This document shows positions 8,354-16,767 of a DNA stretch of 62,597 nucleotides, in pieces (position 1 is the first letter of the stretch; every line of letters begins with the position of its first letter). Origin of the DNA: Amycolatopsis echigonensis (lineage in GTDB: Bacteria > Actinomycetota > Actinomycetes > Mycobacteriales > Pseudonocardiaceae); assembly GCF_014174495.1 (NCBI RefSeq), contig NZ_JACJHR010000053.1, positions 1 to 62,597 of the forward strand, in the 5' to 3' direction. The translations under genes were made by a program, and so were the position numbers. The notes beneath the pieces are model-generated. The model was given only the letters and a program-made list of their open reading frames with translations. It was not told the DNA's origin and did no database searches.

Positions 8354-10821
8354 TGGTCACCTCCGGAGATCTGCACGAGCGCGCCGTGTCCGGCGGCGAG
8401 TGCGGCGCGGACGGCCGAACCGTCGGAGTTGCCGGGCAGCCACACGACGCCGTCCGGCAGGTCGGCGACCTCGACCGGCAGGGTGATCGACCCGCGCTCG
8501 TTCGACACCCGGACCGTGCCGGCCGTCGTGCCCAGGCCTTCGGCGGTCTTCGCCGAAAGCCGTGCGACGGGCGGCCGCTGGGTGCCCTTGAGGTGCGGTT
8601 CGTCGTCTTGCAGCGAGCCGTTGTCGATCAGCTGCCGCCAGGTGGCGAGCACTGCCTTGCCGTTCGGGACCGGGGCCGCCGGTGCGGCGACCGACGGCGC
8701 GGGCACCGAGGGGGCGACCGGCGCGAGCTTCGCGAAGTCGCCCGCGGCGGCGGCCGGGGTCTGGGTGAACAGGTCGGCGTCCATCTCGACGGCCAGGGTG
8801 TCCAGGACCCGGCTGTCGGGAAGGGAACCGGTGCCCTCGAGCGTGATGTCGAACTCGCGGCGGCGGCCCTCCCAGTTGAGGTAGCTGCCCGCCTTCTCGA
8901 CCGCCGGAGCCACCGGCAGGACCACGTCGGCCCGTTCGGTGACCTCGCTCGCCCGCAGTTCCAGGCTGACCACGAACCCGACGTTGTCGAGCGCGCGGCG
9001 GGCCAGGTCCGGGTCCGGCAGGTCGTTCGGGTCGACGCCGCCGACCACCAGCGCGTCCAGCTGTCCGCCCGAAGCGGCCTGGAGGATGCCCGTGACGTCG
9101 CGACCCGGTTCGGCCGGAAGCTCGACGCCCCACTGCTTGCCGACCTCGGCGCGGGCCGCGGCGTCGGTGACCGGGCGCCCGCCCGGCAACAGCGTGGGCA
9201 CACAACCGGTTTCGAGCGCGCCTCGGTCGCCCGCGCGGCGCGGGATCCACGCCAGCCGGGCTCCGGTGCGAGCGGTGAGCCGCAGCAGCGCGGAGAACAG
9301 GCCGGGGATTTCCGCGGCCCGCTCGCCGACCAGGATCACCGCTCCTTCGCCGCTGAGCGCGGCGTCGAGGTCGGCCGCGTGCTGCGCGATGCCGTCCACC
9401 GCGGCCGCTTCGCCGCCGGGGACGCAGGCCAGCAGTTCGCCGAAGGTCTTGCGCACCGAGGAGGTCGTCCACTGTCCCAAGTGGACAACTCGGGTGTGGT
9501 TCTTGCGGGCCCCCTTGCGCAGCCGCAGGAACACGATCGGCGCTTCGTCCTCGGGCTCGAACGCCACGCACAGCACCGTGCGGGCGTTCTCGATCTCGCT
9601 GAACGTCACGCCGGTTTCCGGCGTGGTGCCCACGACCGTCGAGCCGAGGAACGCCAGCTCCTCGTCCGAGTGCGCGCGGGTGCGGAAGTCGATGTCGTTG
9701 GTGCGCAAGGCGATCCGGGCGAACTTCGAGTACGCGTAGGCGTCCTCGACGGTCAGCCGTCCGCCGGTGAGCACCGCGCCGCCCTTGCCCTCGCGGGCCT
9801 TCAGCAGCCCGGCCGAGGCGATCCGGAGCGCGTCGGTCCAGGACGCTTCCTCCAGCTCGCCGTCGGCGTTGCGGACGAGCGGACGGCGGATCCGGTCACC
9901 GGCCTGAACGTAGCGGAACGCGAACCGGCCCTTGTCGCACAGCCATTCCTCGTTCACCTCCGGGTCCTCGCCGGCCAGCTTGCGCTGGATCTTGCCGCGC
10001 CGGAAATCGGTGCGCTCGGCGCAGCCGGACGAGCAGTGCTCGCACACGCTCGGCGACGACACCAGGTCGAACGGCCGCGACCGGAACCGGTACGCCGCGC
10101 TGGTGAGCGCGCCGACCGGGCAGATCTGGATCACGTTGCCGGAGAAGTAGCTCTGGAACGGTTCGCCGCCGGTGGTGCGGGAGGCGAGGTCCAGCACGTC
10201 GGCGGTTTCCGCGGTGCCGATCTGCTGGTGTGCGCCGCGTTCGAGCAGCGCGATGAACGGGTCGCCGGCGATCTGCTCGGAGAACCGGGTGCAGCGCTGG
10301 CACAGCACGCAGCGTTCCCGGTCGAGCAGGACCTGCGCCGAGATCGGCAGCGGCTTCGGGAACGTGCGCTTGGTGTCGACGAACCGCGATTCCGCACGGC
10401 CGTGCGCGAGCGCCTGGTTCTGCAGCGGGCACTCGCCGCCCTTGTCGCAGATCGGGCAGTCCAGCGGGTGGTTGATGAGCAGCAGCTCCATCACGCCCTG
10501 CTGCGCCTTGTCCGCGACCGGCGAGGTGAGCTGGGTCTTGACCACCATGCCGTCGGCGACCGTCATCGTGCACGAGGCCTGCGGCTTCGGCATCGGACGG
10601 CCGCCCATTTCGACCTCAACCAGGCACTGGCGGCAGGCGCCCGCCGGGTCGAGCAGCGGGTGGTCGCAGAACCGCGGGATGCTCGTGCCGAGCCGCTCGG
10701 CGGTGCGGATCAGCAGTTCGCCCTTGGGCGCGATGACTTCTTCGCCGTCGATGGTCAGCTTGACGTAGCCCTCGGGGACCGGCGTTTCAGCCGTCTCGGG
10801 CTTGTCGGGCGCGATCGTCAT
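8350..10821 (-). CDS. nuoG: NADH-quinone oxidoreductase subunit G
   Basis: NuoG is the large iron-sulfur subunit of the NADH module. The N-terminal 2Fe-2S domain has cysteines at 52, 63, 66 and 84, followed by HPLDCPICDKGGECPLQ and the motif CVLCQRCTRFSEQIAGDPF. A molybdopterin-oxidoreductase-like fold, which binds no cofactor in complex I, fills the middle and C-terminal parts. A Pro/Ala linker lies about 120 residues from the end. The protein has 823 residues and overlaps both neighbours by 4 bases. Confidence 0.97.
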   Translation of the reverse strand: MTIAPDKPETAETPVPEGYVKLTIDGEEVIAPKGELLIRTAERLGTSIPRFCDHPLLDPAGACRQCLVEVEMGGRPMPKPQASCTMTVADGMVVKTQLTSPVADKAQQGVMELLLINHPLDCPICDKGGECPLQNQALAHGRAESRFVDTKRTFPKPLPISAQVLLDRERCVLCQRCTRFSEQIAGDPFIALLERGAHQQIGTAETADVLDLASRTTGGEPFQSYFSGNVIQICPVGALTSAAYRFRSRPFDLVSSPSVCEHCSSGCAERTDFRRGKIQRKLAGEDPEVNEEWLCDKGRFAFRYVQAGDRIRRPLVRNADGELEEASWTDALRIASAGLLKAREGKGGAVLTGGRLTVEDAYAYSKFARIALRTNDIDFRTRAHSDEELAFLGSTVVGTTPETGVTFSEIENARTVLCVAFEPEDEAPIVFLRLRKGARKNHTRVVHLGQWTTSSVRKTFGELLACVPGGEAAAVDGIAQHAADLDAALSGEGAVILVGERAAEIPGLFSALLRLTARTGARLAWIPRRAGDRGALETGCVPTLLPGGRPVTDAAARAEVGKQWGVELPAEPGRDVTGILQAASGGQLDALVVGGVDPNDLPDPDLARRALDNVGFVVSLELRASEVTERADVVLPVAPAVEKAGSYLNWEGRRREFDITLEGTGSLPDSRVLDTLAVEMDADLFTQTPAAAAGDFAKLAPVAPSVPAPSVAAPAAPVPNGKAVLATWRQLIDNGSLQDDEPHLKGTQRPPVARLSAKTAEGLGTTAGTVRVSNERGSITLPVEVADLPDGVVWLPGNSDGSAVRAALAAGHGALVQISGGDQ

Positions 10822-12098
10822 GCCTGCGCTCCCACCAATTCGCGCTTGTTGCTCTCACACAGAGCCAGGAATTCGTCCCGGAAGTACTTGATGCCGCTCT
10901 GGATCGGCGACACCGCGCCGTCGCCGAGCGCGCAGAACGAACGGCCGAAAATGTTGTCGCACACGTCCAGGAGGGTGTCGATGTCCTCCTCGGTGCCGTG
11001 CCCCTCGACCATCCGCTCCAGGATCTGCGCCAGCCAGTACGTGCCTTCGCGGCACGGCGTGCACTTGCCGCAGGACTCGTGCTCGTAGAACTGCGTCCAC
11101 TTCATGACCGCCCACGGCACCGAAACGGTCTCGTTGAAGACCTGCACCGCGGTGGTGCCGAGCATCGAACCGGCCTCGGCCGCGCCCTCGAAGTCGAGCG
11201 GGACGTCGAGGTGCTCGGCGGTGAACATCGGCGTCGACGACCCGCCCGGCGTCCAGAACTTGAGCGGGATGCCGTCCTTCATGCCGCCGGCCAGCTCCAG
11301 CAGCTCGCGCAGCGTGGTGCCGAGCGGGCATTCGTACTGGCCGGGCTTCTCGACGTGCCCGGAGATCGAGTAGATCTTCGGGCCGGGCGACTTCTCGCGG
11401 CCCATCTCGCGGAACCACGACGAACCGGCGTTGATGATGTACGACGCACTCGCGATGGTCTCGACGTTGTTCACCGTCGTCGGCGCGGCGTACAGGCCGG
11501 CGGCGGCAGGGAACGGCGGCTTGAGCCGGGGCTGGCCGCGGCGGCCTTCGAGCGAGTCCAGCAACGCCGTTTCCTCGCCGCAGATGTACGCGCCGGCCCC
11601 GGCGTGCACGGTCAGCTCGAGGTCCCAGCCGCTGCCGAAGATGTTCTTGCCCAGGTAGCCCTTCGCGTACGCCTCGCGCGCGGCCGCGTTGAGCCGGCGG
11701 ATGCAGTGCAGCGCCTCGCCCCGGACGTAGATGAAGCAGTGGTGCGACCGCATCGCGTACGAGGCGATGATGCAGCCCTCGATGAGCGAATGCGGGTCCG
11801 CCATCATCAGCGGAATGTCCTTGCAGGTACCGGGTTCGCCCTCGTCGGCATTGATCACTAGATAATGCGGCTTGTCCTCGTTCGCCGGCATGAACGACCA
11901 CTTCACGCCCGCCGGGAAGCCCGCGCCGCCGCGACCGCGCAGGCCAGAGTCCTTGACCACCTGCACGAGCTGCTCGGGCGTGGCGGCCAGTGCTTTGCGC
12001 GCCGCGGTGTAGCCCTCGAGCGCCTCGTACGTCTCGATGCGCCAGGATTCCGGGGACAGCCAACGCTTCGTGAGGACCGGAGTGATGGGATCTGCCAT
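10818..12098 (-). CDS. nuoF: NADH-quinone oxidoreductase subunit F (NADH/FMN binding)
   Basis: NuoF binds NADH and FMN and carries cluster N3, so it is the electron entry point. Seen in the 426 residues are GRGGAGFPAG at 55-64, the NADEGEPGTCKD flavin/NADH loop and the cluster motif ESCGKCTPCREGT near residue 350. The ATG at 12098 shares its A with the nuoE stop codon (TAATG). Length and motifs are typical. Confidence 0.98.
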   Translation of the reverse strand: MADPITPVLTKRWLSPESWRIETYEALEGYTAARKALAATPEQLVQVVKDSGLRGRGGAGFPAGVKWSFMPANEDKPHYLVINADEGEPGTCKDIPLMMADPHSLIEGCIIASYAMRSHHCFIYVRGEALHCIRRLNAAAREAYAKGYLGKNIFGSGWDLELTVHAGAGAYICGEETALLDSLEGRRGQPRLKPPFPAAAGLYAAPTTVNNVETIASASYIINAGSSWFREMGREKSPGPKIYSISGHVEKPGQYECPLGTTLRELLELAGGMKDGIPLKFWTPGGSSTPMFTAEHLDVPLDFEGAAEAGSMLGTTAVQVFNETVSVPWAVMKWTQFYEHESCGKCTPCREGTYWLAQILERMVEGHGTEEDIDTLLDVCDNIFGRSFCALGDGAVSPIQSGIKYFRDEFLALCESNKRELVGAQA

Positions 12099-12961
12099 TA
12101 CTTCTTCTCCACTTCAGGGAGAGGGACGTCCTTCATGCCCGGGGCGGACCAGCCGCGGTCGGCCGCCAGCTGCGCGCCGCGCAGGGTCTCGACCGCCTGC
12201 GACGGGCCGTCCACGGCACTGCGGTAAGCGGCCTCGTCCTCCGGCCAGAACCCGGCGAGCTGCCGCTCCGCGCCCTTGAAGTCGGTCAGCGCCGCGCCGC
12301 GCGTCGGGGCGGGCTTTTTGCCTGCCCGCAACGCGTCCACGAGCGCCACCGCCTGCTCCGGCGTCTGGTTGTCGAAGTACTCGTAGTTCACCTGGAGGAC
12401 CGGGCCGAGGTCGCAGGCCGCGAGGCATTCCGCGTGCTCCAGGGTGATCGAACCTGGTTCGCCCGGCGCGCCCGCGGTTTCCTCGTGCCCCAGCGGCTTT
12501 TCCGGCGAACCGAGGTGCGTCTGGAGCTTCCGGTAGATGTCGTCGCCGCCCAGCGCCGCGCACAGCGTGTTGGTGCAGACGCTCACCAGGTGCTCGCCGC
12601 ACGGGCGGCGCTTGTACATGGTGTAGAACGTCGCGACCGCGCTGACCTCGGCGTCGGTCAGGTCGAGATGCCGCGCGCAGAAGGCGATGCCTTCCTGGCT
12701 CACGTATCCCTGCACCGACTGCACGAGGTGCAGCATCGGCAGCAGCGCCGAACGCGACATCGGGTACCGGGCGATGATTTCCTTCGCCTCGCGGTGCGTC
12801 TCGGCGTCGAACACGTCCACTGCCGGCGTGTCGGCGAGGATTTCCTCGGCGACAGCGGGATCGGGCGCGATCGCGGCGACATCGGTGTCGGCTCCCGCGG
12901 CGGCGTACGTCTTCGTCGCGTCGTGCGGTCCCGGCTCCGGGACCGCGGTCGGGTTCGTCAT
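12098..12961 (-). CDS. nuoE: NADH-quinone oxidoreductase subunit E (2Fe-2S)
   Basis: NuoE carries the off-pathway 2Fe-2S cluster N1a next to NuoF. The thioredoxin-like domain has the cluster ligands in CTNTLC and, about 40 residues later, ECLAAC. With 287 residues it is longer than the roughly 170 of many bacteria. The extra length is an Ala/Asp-rich N terminus of about 45 residues and a C-terminal tail ending in a lysine-rich segment, as in actinobacterial relatives. It overlaps nuoD by 4 bases. Confidence 0.96.
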   Translation of the reverse strand: MTNPTAVPEPGPHDATKTYAAAGADTDVAAIAPDPAVAEEILADTPAVDVFDAETHREAKEIIARYPMSRSALLPMLHLVQSVQGYVSQEGIAFCARHLDLTDAEVSAVATFYTMYKRRPCGEHLVSVCTNTLCAALGGDDIYRKLQTHLGSPEKPLGHEETAGAPGEPGSITLEHAECLAACDLGPVLQVNYEYFDNQTPEQAVALVDALRAGKKPAPTRGAALTDFKGAERQLAGFWPEDEAAYRSAVDGPSQAVETLRGAQLAADRGWSAPGMKDVPLPEVEKK

Positions 12962-14289
12962 CGGTCAACTCCCCCCAGAACCGGGTCGATCGAGGCGATC
13001 ACGACGACGAGGTCGGCCACCAGGCCGCCTTCGGCCATCGCGGGCATCGCCTGCATGTTCACGAAACTCGGCTCCCGCAGGTGCACGCGCAGCGGCCGGG
13101 TGCCGCCGTCGGACACCAGGTGCGCGCCGATCTCGCCGCGCGGCGATTCGACCGGCGCGTAGACCTGGCCCGGCGGCACGTGGAAGCCCTCGGTGACGAG
13201 CTTGAAGTGGTGGATCAGGGATTCCATCGACTGGCCCATGATCTTCTTGACGTGGCCGAGCGAGTTGCCCATGCCGTCGCTGCCGATGGACAGCTGCGCG
13301 GGCCAGGCGATCTTCTTGTCCTCCACCATGACCGGGCCCGGCTCGGCCATCTTCGCGACCTGCTTCATGATCCGCAGGCTCTGGTGGATTTCCTCCAGCC
13401 GCAGCAGGTACCGCGCCCAGCTGTCCGCGTCGGTCGAGGTCGGCACGTCGAACTCGAGCTCGTCGTAGCGCGAGTACGGCTCGGTCTTGCGCAGGTCCCA
13501 CGGCAGGCCCGCGGCGCGCAGGACCGGACCGGTGACGCCCAGTTCGAGGCACGCGTCGAGCGGCAGCACGCCGACGTCCTTGAGCCGGTTGCGCCAGATC
13601 GGCTGGCCGGTGAACATCTTGTCGTACAACGGAAGCCGCTTGTCCATGAGCTTGCAGAAGTCGAGGACCTTCTCGGTCCAGTCCTCCGGGAAGTCCTGGG
13701 CGAGCCCACCGGGCCGGATGAACGCGTGGTTCATCCGCAGGCCGGTCAGGTACTCCAGCAGGTGCATGGCTTCTTCGCGCTCGCGGAAGCCGAGCGTCAT
13801 CGCGGTGGTGGCGCCGAGGTCCATGCCGCCGGTCGCGATGAACACCAGGTGCGAGGTGATCCGGTTGAGCTCGAGGAGAAGCACGCGCAGCAGCTCCGCG
13901 CGCGGCGGGGCTTTGATGCCCAGCAGCTTCTCGACGCCGAGGCAGTAGCACATCTCGTTGGACAGCGGGGCGAGGTAGTCCGCGCGCGTCACGAAGGTGA
14001 CGCCCTGGGTCCAGTTGCGGAACTCGGCGCTCTTCTCGATGCCGGTGTGCAGGTAGCCGACGACCGCGCGCAGCTGCGTGACCGTCTCGCCTTCCAGCTC
14101 CAGCACGAGCCGGAGCACGCCGTGCGTGGACGGGTGCTGCGGGCCCATGTTGATGACCATGCGGTCGTCGTGCTGGGCGTCGCCGAGAACTTCGTCCCAG
14201 TCGCCGCCGGACACGTGGTAGACCGGGCCTTCAGTGGTTTCCCGGACTTCCGCGTACTCGGCTTCCGTCGTTTCGTTGGTGCTGGTCAC
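12958..14289 (-). CDS. nuoD: NADH-quinone oxidoreductase subunit D
   Basis: NuoD, with NuoB and NuoH, forms the quinone reduction site. The 443-residue protein has NMGPQHPSTHGVLRLVLELEG at the N terminus (the quinone-site His loop) and ends in the conserved C-terminal VVIASIDPVLGGVDR. NuoC and NuoD are separate genes here, not fused as in Escherichia coli. The ATG at 14289 overlaps the nuoC stop codon. Confidence 0.97.
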   Translation of the reverse strand: MTSTNETTEAEYAEVRETTEGPVYHVSGGDWDEVLGDAQHDDRMVINMGPQHPSTHGVLRLVLELEGETVTQLRAVVGYLHTGIEKSAEFRNWTQGVTFVTRADYLAPLSNEMCYCLGVEKLLGIKAPPRAELLRVLLLELNRITSHLVFIATGGMDLGATTAMTLGFREREEAMHLLEYLTGLRMNHAFIRPGGLAQDFPEDWTEKVLDFCKLMDKRLPLYDKMFTGQPIWRNRLKDVGVLPLDACLELGVTGPVLRAAGLPWDLRKTEPYSRYDELEFDVPTSTDADSWARYLLRLEEIHQSLRIMKQVAKMAEPGPVMVEDKKIAWPAQLSIGSDGMGNSLGHVKKIMGQSMESLIHHFKLVTEGFHVPPGQVYAPVESPRGEIGAHLVSDGGTRPLRVHLREPSFVNMQAMPAMAEGGLVADLVVVIASIDPVLGGVDR

Positions 14290-15047
14290 GAGTACGACCT
14301 CCGCTGGTCCGGCGGCGGGATTTCCGCGCCCTTGTATTCGACCGGGATCCCGCCGAGCGGGTAGTCCTTGCGCTGGGGGAAGCCGTCCCAGTCGTCCGGC
14401 ATGAAGATGCGGGTCAGCCCGGGGTGGCCGTCGAAGACGATGCCGAACATGTCGTAGGCCTCGCGCTCGTGCCAGTCCGCGGTCGCGTAGACCGGCACCA
14501 GCGACGGCACGTGCAGGTCGTCCATGTCCATGGTGACTTCGAGCCGGATCCGGCGGCGGTAGGTCATCGACAGGAAGTCGTAGACCGTGTGCATCCGCTG
14601 CGGGACGTCCACGCCGTAGTCGACGCCGGTCACCGCCATCAGCATTTCGAACCGCAGGCCCGGGTCGTTGCGCAGCACCTTCGCGATGTCGACGAGGTGC
14701 TCGCGGCGGACGTAGAAGGTGATCTCGCCGCGGTCCACAGTGGTCTGGAGGATCGCCGTCGGCGGGATCTTGTTGTCCGCCAAGGCGGCCATGAACTCGT
14801 CGGCGAATTCGTCGAACCAGCCGCCGTACGGGCGCTCCGCGGGCGGCGGGCTGTAGGCGGGCAGCCGCAGGCCGCCGTAGCCGGAGGTGTCCCCGCTGCC
14901 GCGGACACCGAACATGCCCTTGCGCTCGCGGCCGGCGACGACCGGTTCGGCGGGCCGGGTGCCCTGGGGCTCCAGCCCGGCCTCGGGCCGTTCGGCACTG
15001 GACTGCGGGCCGCCCGTCTGCGGGTTCTCTTCGGGGTTCTCAGGCAC
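14286..15047 (-). CDS. nuoC: NADH-quinone oxidoreductase subunit C
   Basis: NuoC is a structural subunit of the peripheral arm. The conserved domain covers residues 75-250, with the motif WHEREAYDMFGIVFDGHPGL and the terminal FPQRKDYPLGG, which identify the family. The first 60 residues are a hydrophilic Pro/Glu/Gly extension not found in the short proteobacterial form but common in actinobacteria. The start at 15047 lies 6 bases after the nuoB stop codon. Confidence 0.95.
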   Translation of the reverse strand: MPENPEENPQTGGPQSSAERPEAGLEPQGTRPAEPVVAGRERKGMFGVRGSGDTSGYGGLRLPAYSPPPAERPYGGWFDEFADEFMAALADNKIPPTAILQTTVDRGEITFYVRREHLVDIAKVLRNDPGLRFEMLMAVTGVDYGVDVPQRMHTVYDFLSMTYRRRIRLEVTMDMDDLHVPSLVPVYATADWHEREAYDMFGIVFDGHPGLTRIFMPDDWDGFPQRKDYPLGGIPVEYKGAEIPPPDQRRSYS

Positions 15048-15053
15048 CGGTGC

Positions 15054-15602
15054 TCACTTCTTCGCGTACTTGATCGAGGACGGGATCAGCTCGGTACGGG
15101 CCCCGCTGGCCGCGCGGATCGCGGCGCGGCGGGCGTTGATCGGCTCGTCCTGGATCTTGGCGTGCAGCTTGAGGATCGCGTCGAGCAGCATTTCCGGCCG
15201 CGGCGGGCAGCCGGGCAGGTACATGTCGACCGGCACGATGTGGTCGACGCCCTGCACGACGGCGTAGTTGTTGAACATGCCGCCGGACGAGGCGCAGACG
15301 CCCATCGAGAGGACCCACTTGGGCTCGGCCATCTGGTCGTAGATCTGGCGCAGGACCGGGGCCATCTTCTGGGTCACCCGGCCGGCCACGATCATCAGGT
15401 CGGCCTGGCGCGGCGTCGCGGAGAACCGCTCCATGCCGAAGCGCGCGATGTCGTAGCGCGAACCGCCGACCGACATCATCTCGAACGCGCAGCAGGCGAG
15501 CCCGAAGGTCGCCGGCCACAGCGAGTTCTTGCGTGCCCAGTTGACCAGTCCCTCGAGGCTGGCCAGCAGGATGCCGTTGGGGAGTTTTTCTTCGAGGCCC
15601 AT
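15054..15602 (-). CDS. nuoB: NADH-quinone oxidoreductase subunit B (cluster N2)
   Basis: NuoB holds cluster N2, the last iron-sulfur cluster before the quinone. All ligands are visible in the 182 residues: the adjacent pair Cys37-Cys38 in ACCAFEMMS, Cys103 in GVCASSGGMF and Cys132 in GCPPRPE. The ATG at 15602 is 4 bases after the nuoA stop codon. Length is normal. Confidence 0.98.
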   Translation of the reverse strand: MGLEEKLPNGILLASLEGLVNWARKNSLWPATFGLACCAFEMMSVGGSRYDIARFGMERFSATPRQADLMIVAGRVTQKMAPVLRQIYDQMAEPKWVLSMGVCASSGGMFNNYAVVQGVDHIVPVDMYLPGCPPRPEMLLDAILKLHAKIQDEPINARRAAIRAASGARTELIPSSIKYAKK

Positions 15603-15606
15603 GGGT

Positions 15607-16023
15607 TCAGTTCCAATCCAGGCCGCCGCGCCGCCACACGTAGGCGTACGCGAACCCGACCGTCACGATGAACAGCACGATCTCCACCAGGCCGAAGACA
15701 CCGAGTGCGTTGGCGTTCACCGCGAACGGGTAGAGGAACACCATCTCGATGTCGAACAGGATGAAGAGCATGGCCGTGATGTAGTAGGCCACCGGCATCC
15801 GGCCGCCGCCGACAAGCGGCTGCGGCGACGGTTCGATGCCGCATTCGTAGGCCGCGGTCTTCGCGCGGTTGCGCCGGCTGGGCCCGACGAGCGGACCCAG
15901 CAGGACGGAGAACACGGCGAACGCGGCCGCGAGCACGAAGAGCAGGACGAGCGGCAGATACACGTTCAGTCCGGGCGCCGCCGGTCCGGGATCGGCCTGC
16001 GCCAGCACGGGCACCATCAGCAC
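15607..16023 (-). CDS. nuoA: NADH-quinone oxidoreductase subunit A, first gene of the nuo operon
   Basis: NuoA is a small three-helix membrane subunit near the quinone chamber. The 138-residue protein shows the conserved YECGIEP segment and a long acidic helix region, FILFDIEMVFLYPFA. The start is uncertain: GTG at 16023 or ATG at 16017. Neither has a strong Shine-Dalgarno sequence at the usual spacing. It is the first gene of the operon and lies about 140 bases downstream of two Rex-type operators, so transcription of all 14 genes is probably NADH-sensitive. Confidence 0.93.
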   Translation of the reverse strand: MLMVPVLAQADPGPAAPGLNVYLPLVLLFVLAAAFAVFSVLLGPLVGPSRRNRAKTAAYECGIEPSPQPLVGGGRMPVAYYITAMLFILFDIEMVFLYPFAVNANALGVFGLVEIVLFIVTVGFAYAYVWRRGGLDWN

Positions 16024-16163
16024 GGGGTCTTCGCCATCCTTTCCGCGCCGCTGCGGGTTGTTCTCGGGTGGTGGTCCGAGTCCTCGTCGGCACCCTAAGG
16101 GAGCTGGGTCACACCGCCGAGGGTCAGGGCGCCCTTACGGCCCGTGTCCGGACCACCGCACGC

Positions 16164-16213
16164 TTGTGAAATAGTTCACAAGCGACTCGTCGCGGTTGTG
16201 AAGCGATTCACAA
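16164..16213. promoter_or_regulatory. Two Rex-type operators upstream of nuoA
   Basis: Two 18-bp inverted repeats, 16164-16181 and 16196-16213, both read TTGTGAA-N4-TTCACAA with no mismatch in the arms. Their starts are 32 bases apart, about three helical turns, so dimers could sit on the same DNA face. This pattern matches the Rex operator known from actinomycetes, and a rex gene is present at 54746-56071. The first operator lies 141 bases upstream of the nuoA start. No convincing -35/-10 pair could be assigned. Confidence 0.85.
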
Positions 16214-16480
16214 AGCATGGGGCGAGTGTAGGACGTGAGTCACACTCTTGTCCCTAGGGGTTGCGGACTAAGGCAGCCCTAACTTGACCGGGAACTTTCC
16301 CAGGCCCACCCCCGGCCGCAATGGCGAGACCAGCGGTAAAGGCCCCTTGAACAACTGCGCCGAGCACTCCAGCCGACTCGATCTTGTGACGTATCACACT
16401 GACCGGCCGGACAACCGATTGCTCCAGCCGGGTAATCCCCAGGCCCAAAACCCATGCGCCAGCCCGAATCACCCCACCCA
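16214..16480. other. Remainder of the nuo upstream region, no gene seen
   Basis: No coding region is supported between the Rex operators and the tandem repeats. Two weaker dyads are visible: GAGTGT..ACACTC at 16224-16247, which encloses GTGA-G-TCAC, and TGTGA-CGTA-TCACA at 16385-16398. The latter has 4 bases between half-sites, so it fits neither the usual CRP spacing (6) nor the Rex pattern. Either could be a further operator for nuo, but no factor can be named. Confidence 0.35.
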
Positions 16481-16586
16481 ACCGCAGCCGACGCACCCAC
16501 CAACCGAGCCGCCCACCGCAGCCGACGCACCCACCAACCAAACGCACCCAACCGCAGCCGATGCACCCAACAATCGAGGCACCCAG
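16481..16586. repeat. Three imperfect tandem repeats of about 35 bp
   Basis: Units begin at 16481, 16515 and 16551, each opening with ACCGCAGCCGAYGCACCCA. They differ mainly in their last 10-15 bases. A single similar unit is present near position 57-80 in front of the sister structured element. The strand composition is strongly skewed to A and C on the plus strand. They run directly into structured repeat copy B, and short reading frames across them look spurious. Confidence 0.7.
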
Positions 16587-16742
16587 ACCCACCCCCGCAC
16601 CCCGATACGAAGCCCCCCTGCGGTTCGGGGGTGCTTGTCAAGGCATCTTTCCCGCCTTGACAAGCACCCCCGAACCGTCAGCACAATCAAACTTCGGGGT
16701 GCCCCACGCAACCACCCGGACGCAAGGTCGCCGCCAGGCGAC
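16551..16742. repeat. Structured intergenic repeat, copy B, 3' of menJ
   Basis: This is the near-duplicate of the element at 55-250. It has a perfect 24-bp stem (16621-16644 with 16654-16677), the identical 9-base loop ATCTTTCCC, flanking segments CACCCCGATACGAAGC and CTTCGGGGTG, and the hairpin GTCGCC-GCCA-GGCGAC at 16727-16742. It differs from copy A at four positions of the stem, each compensated in the other arm. It lies 26 bases past the menJ stop codon, in the same orientation relative to its upstream gene as copy A is to nuoN. No T-run follows, so it is a weaker terminator candidate. Confidence 0.75.
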
Positions 16743-16767
16743 GAGCAGACCGAGCAGACCGACCAGA

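Noticed and set aside
16017..16045. Six-codon frame MAKTPC ending in TGATG at nuoA
   Set aside because: The ribosome binding site would touch its ATG and the frame is too short to judge; it is probably chance.
16385..16398. CRP-type site TGTGA-N4-TCACA upstream of nuo
   Set aside because: Half-site spacing is 4, not the 6 of CRP, so no factor can be assigned. Kept only as a note in the region entry.
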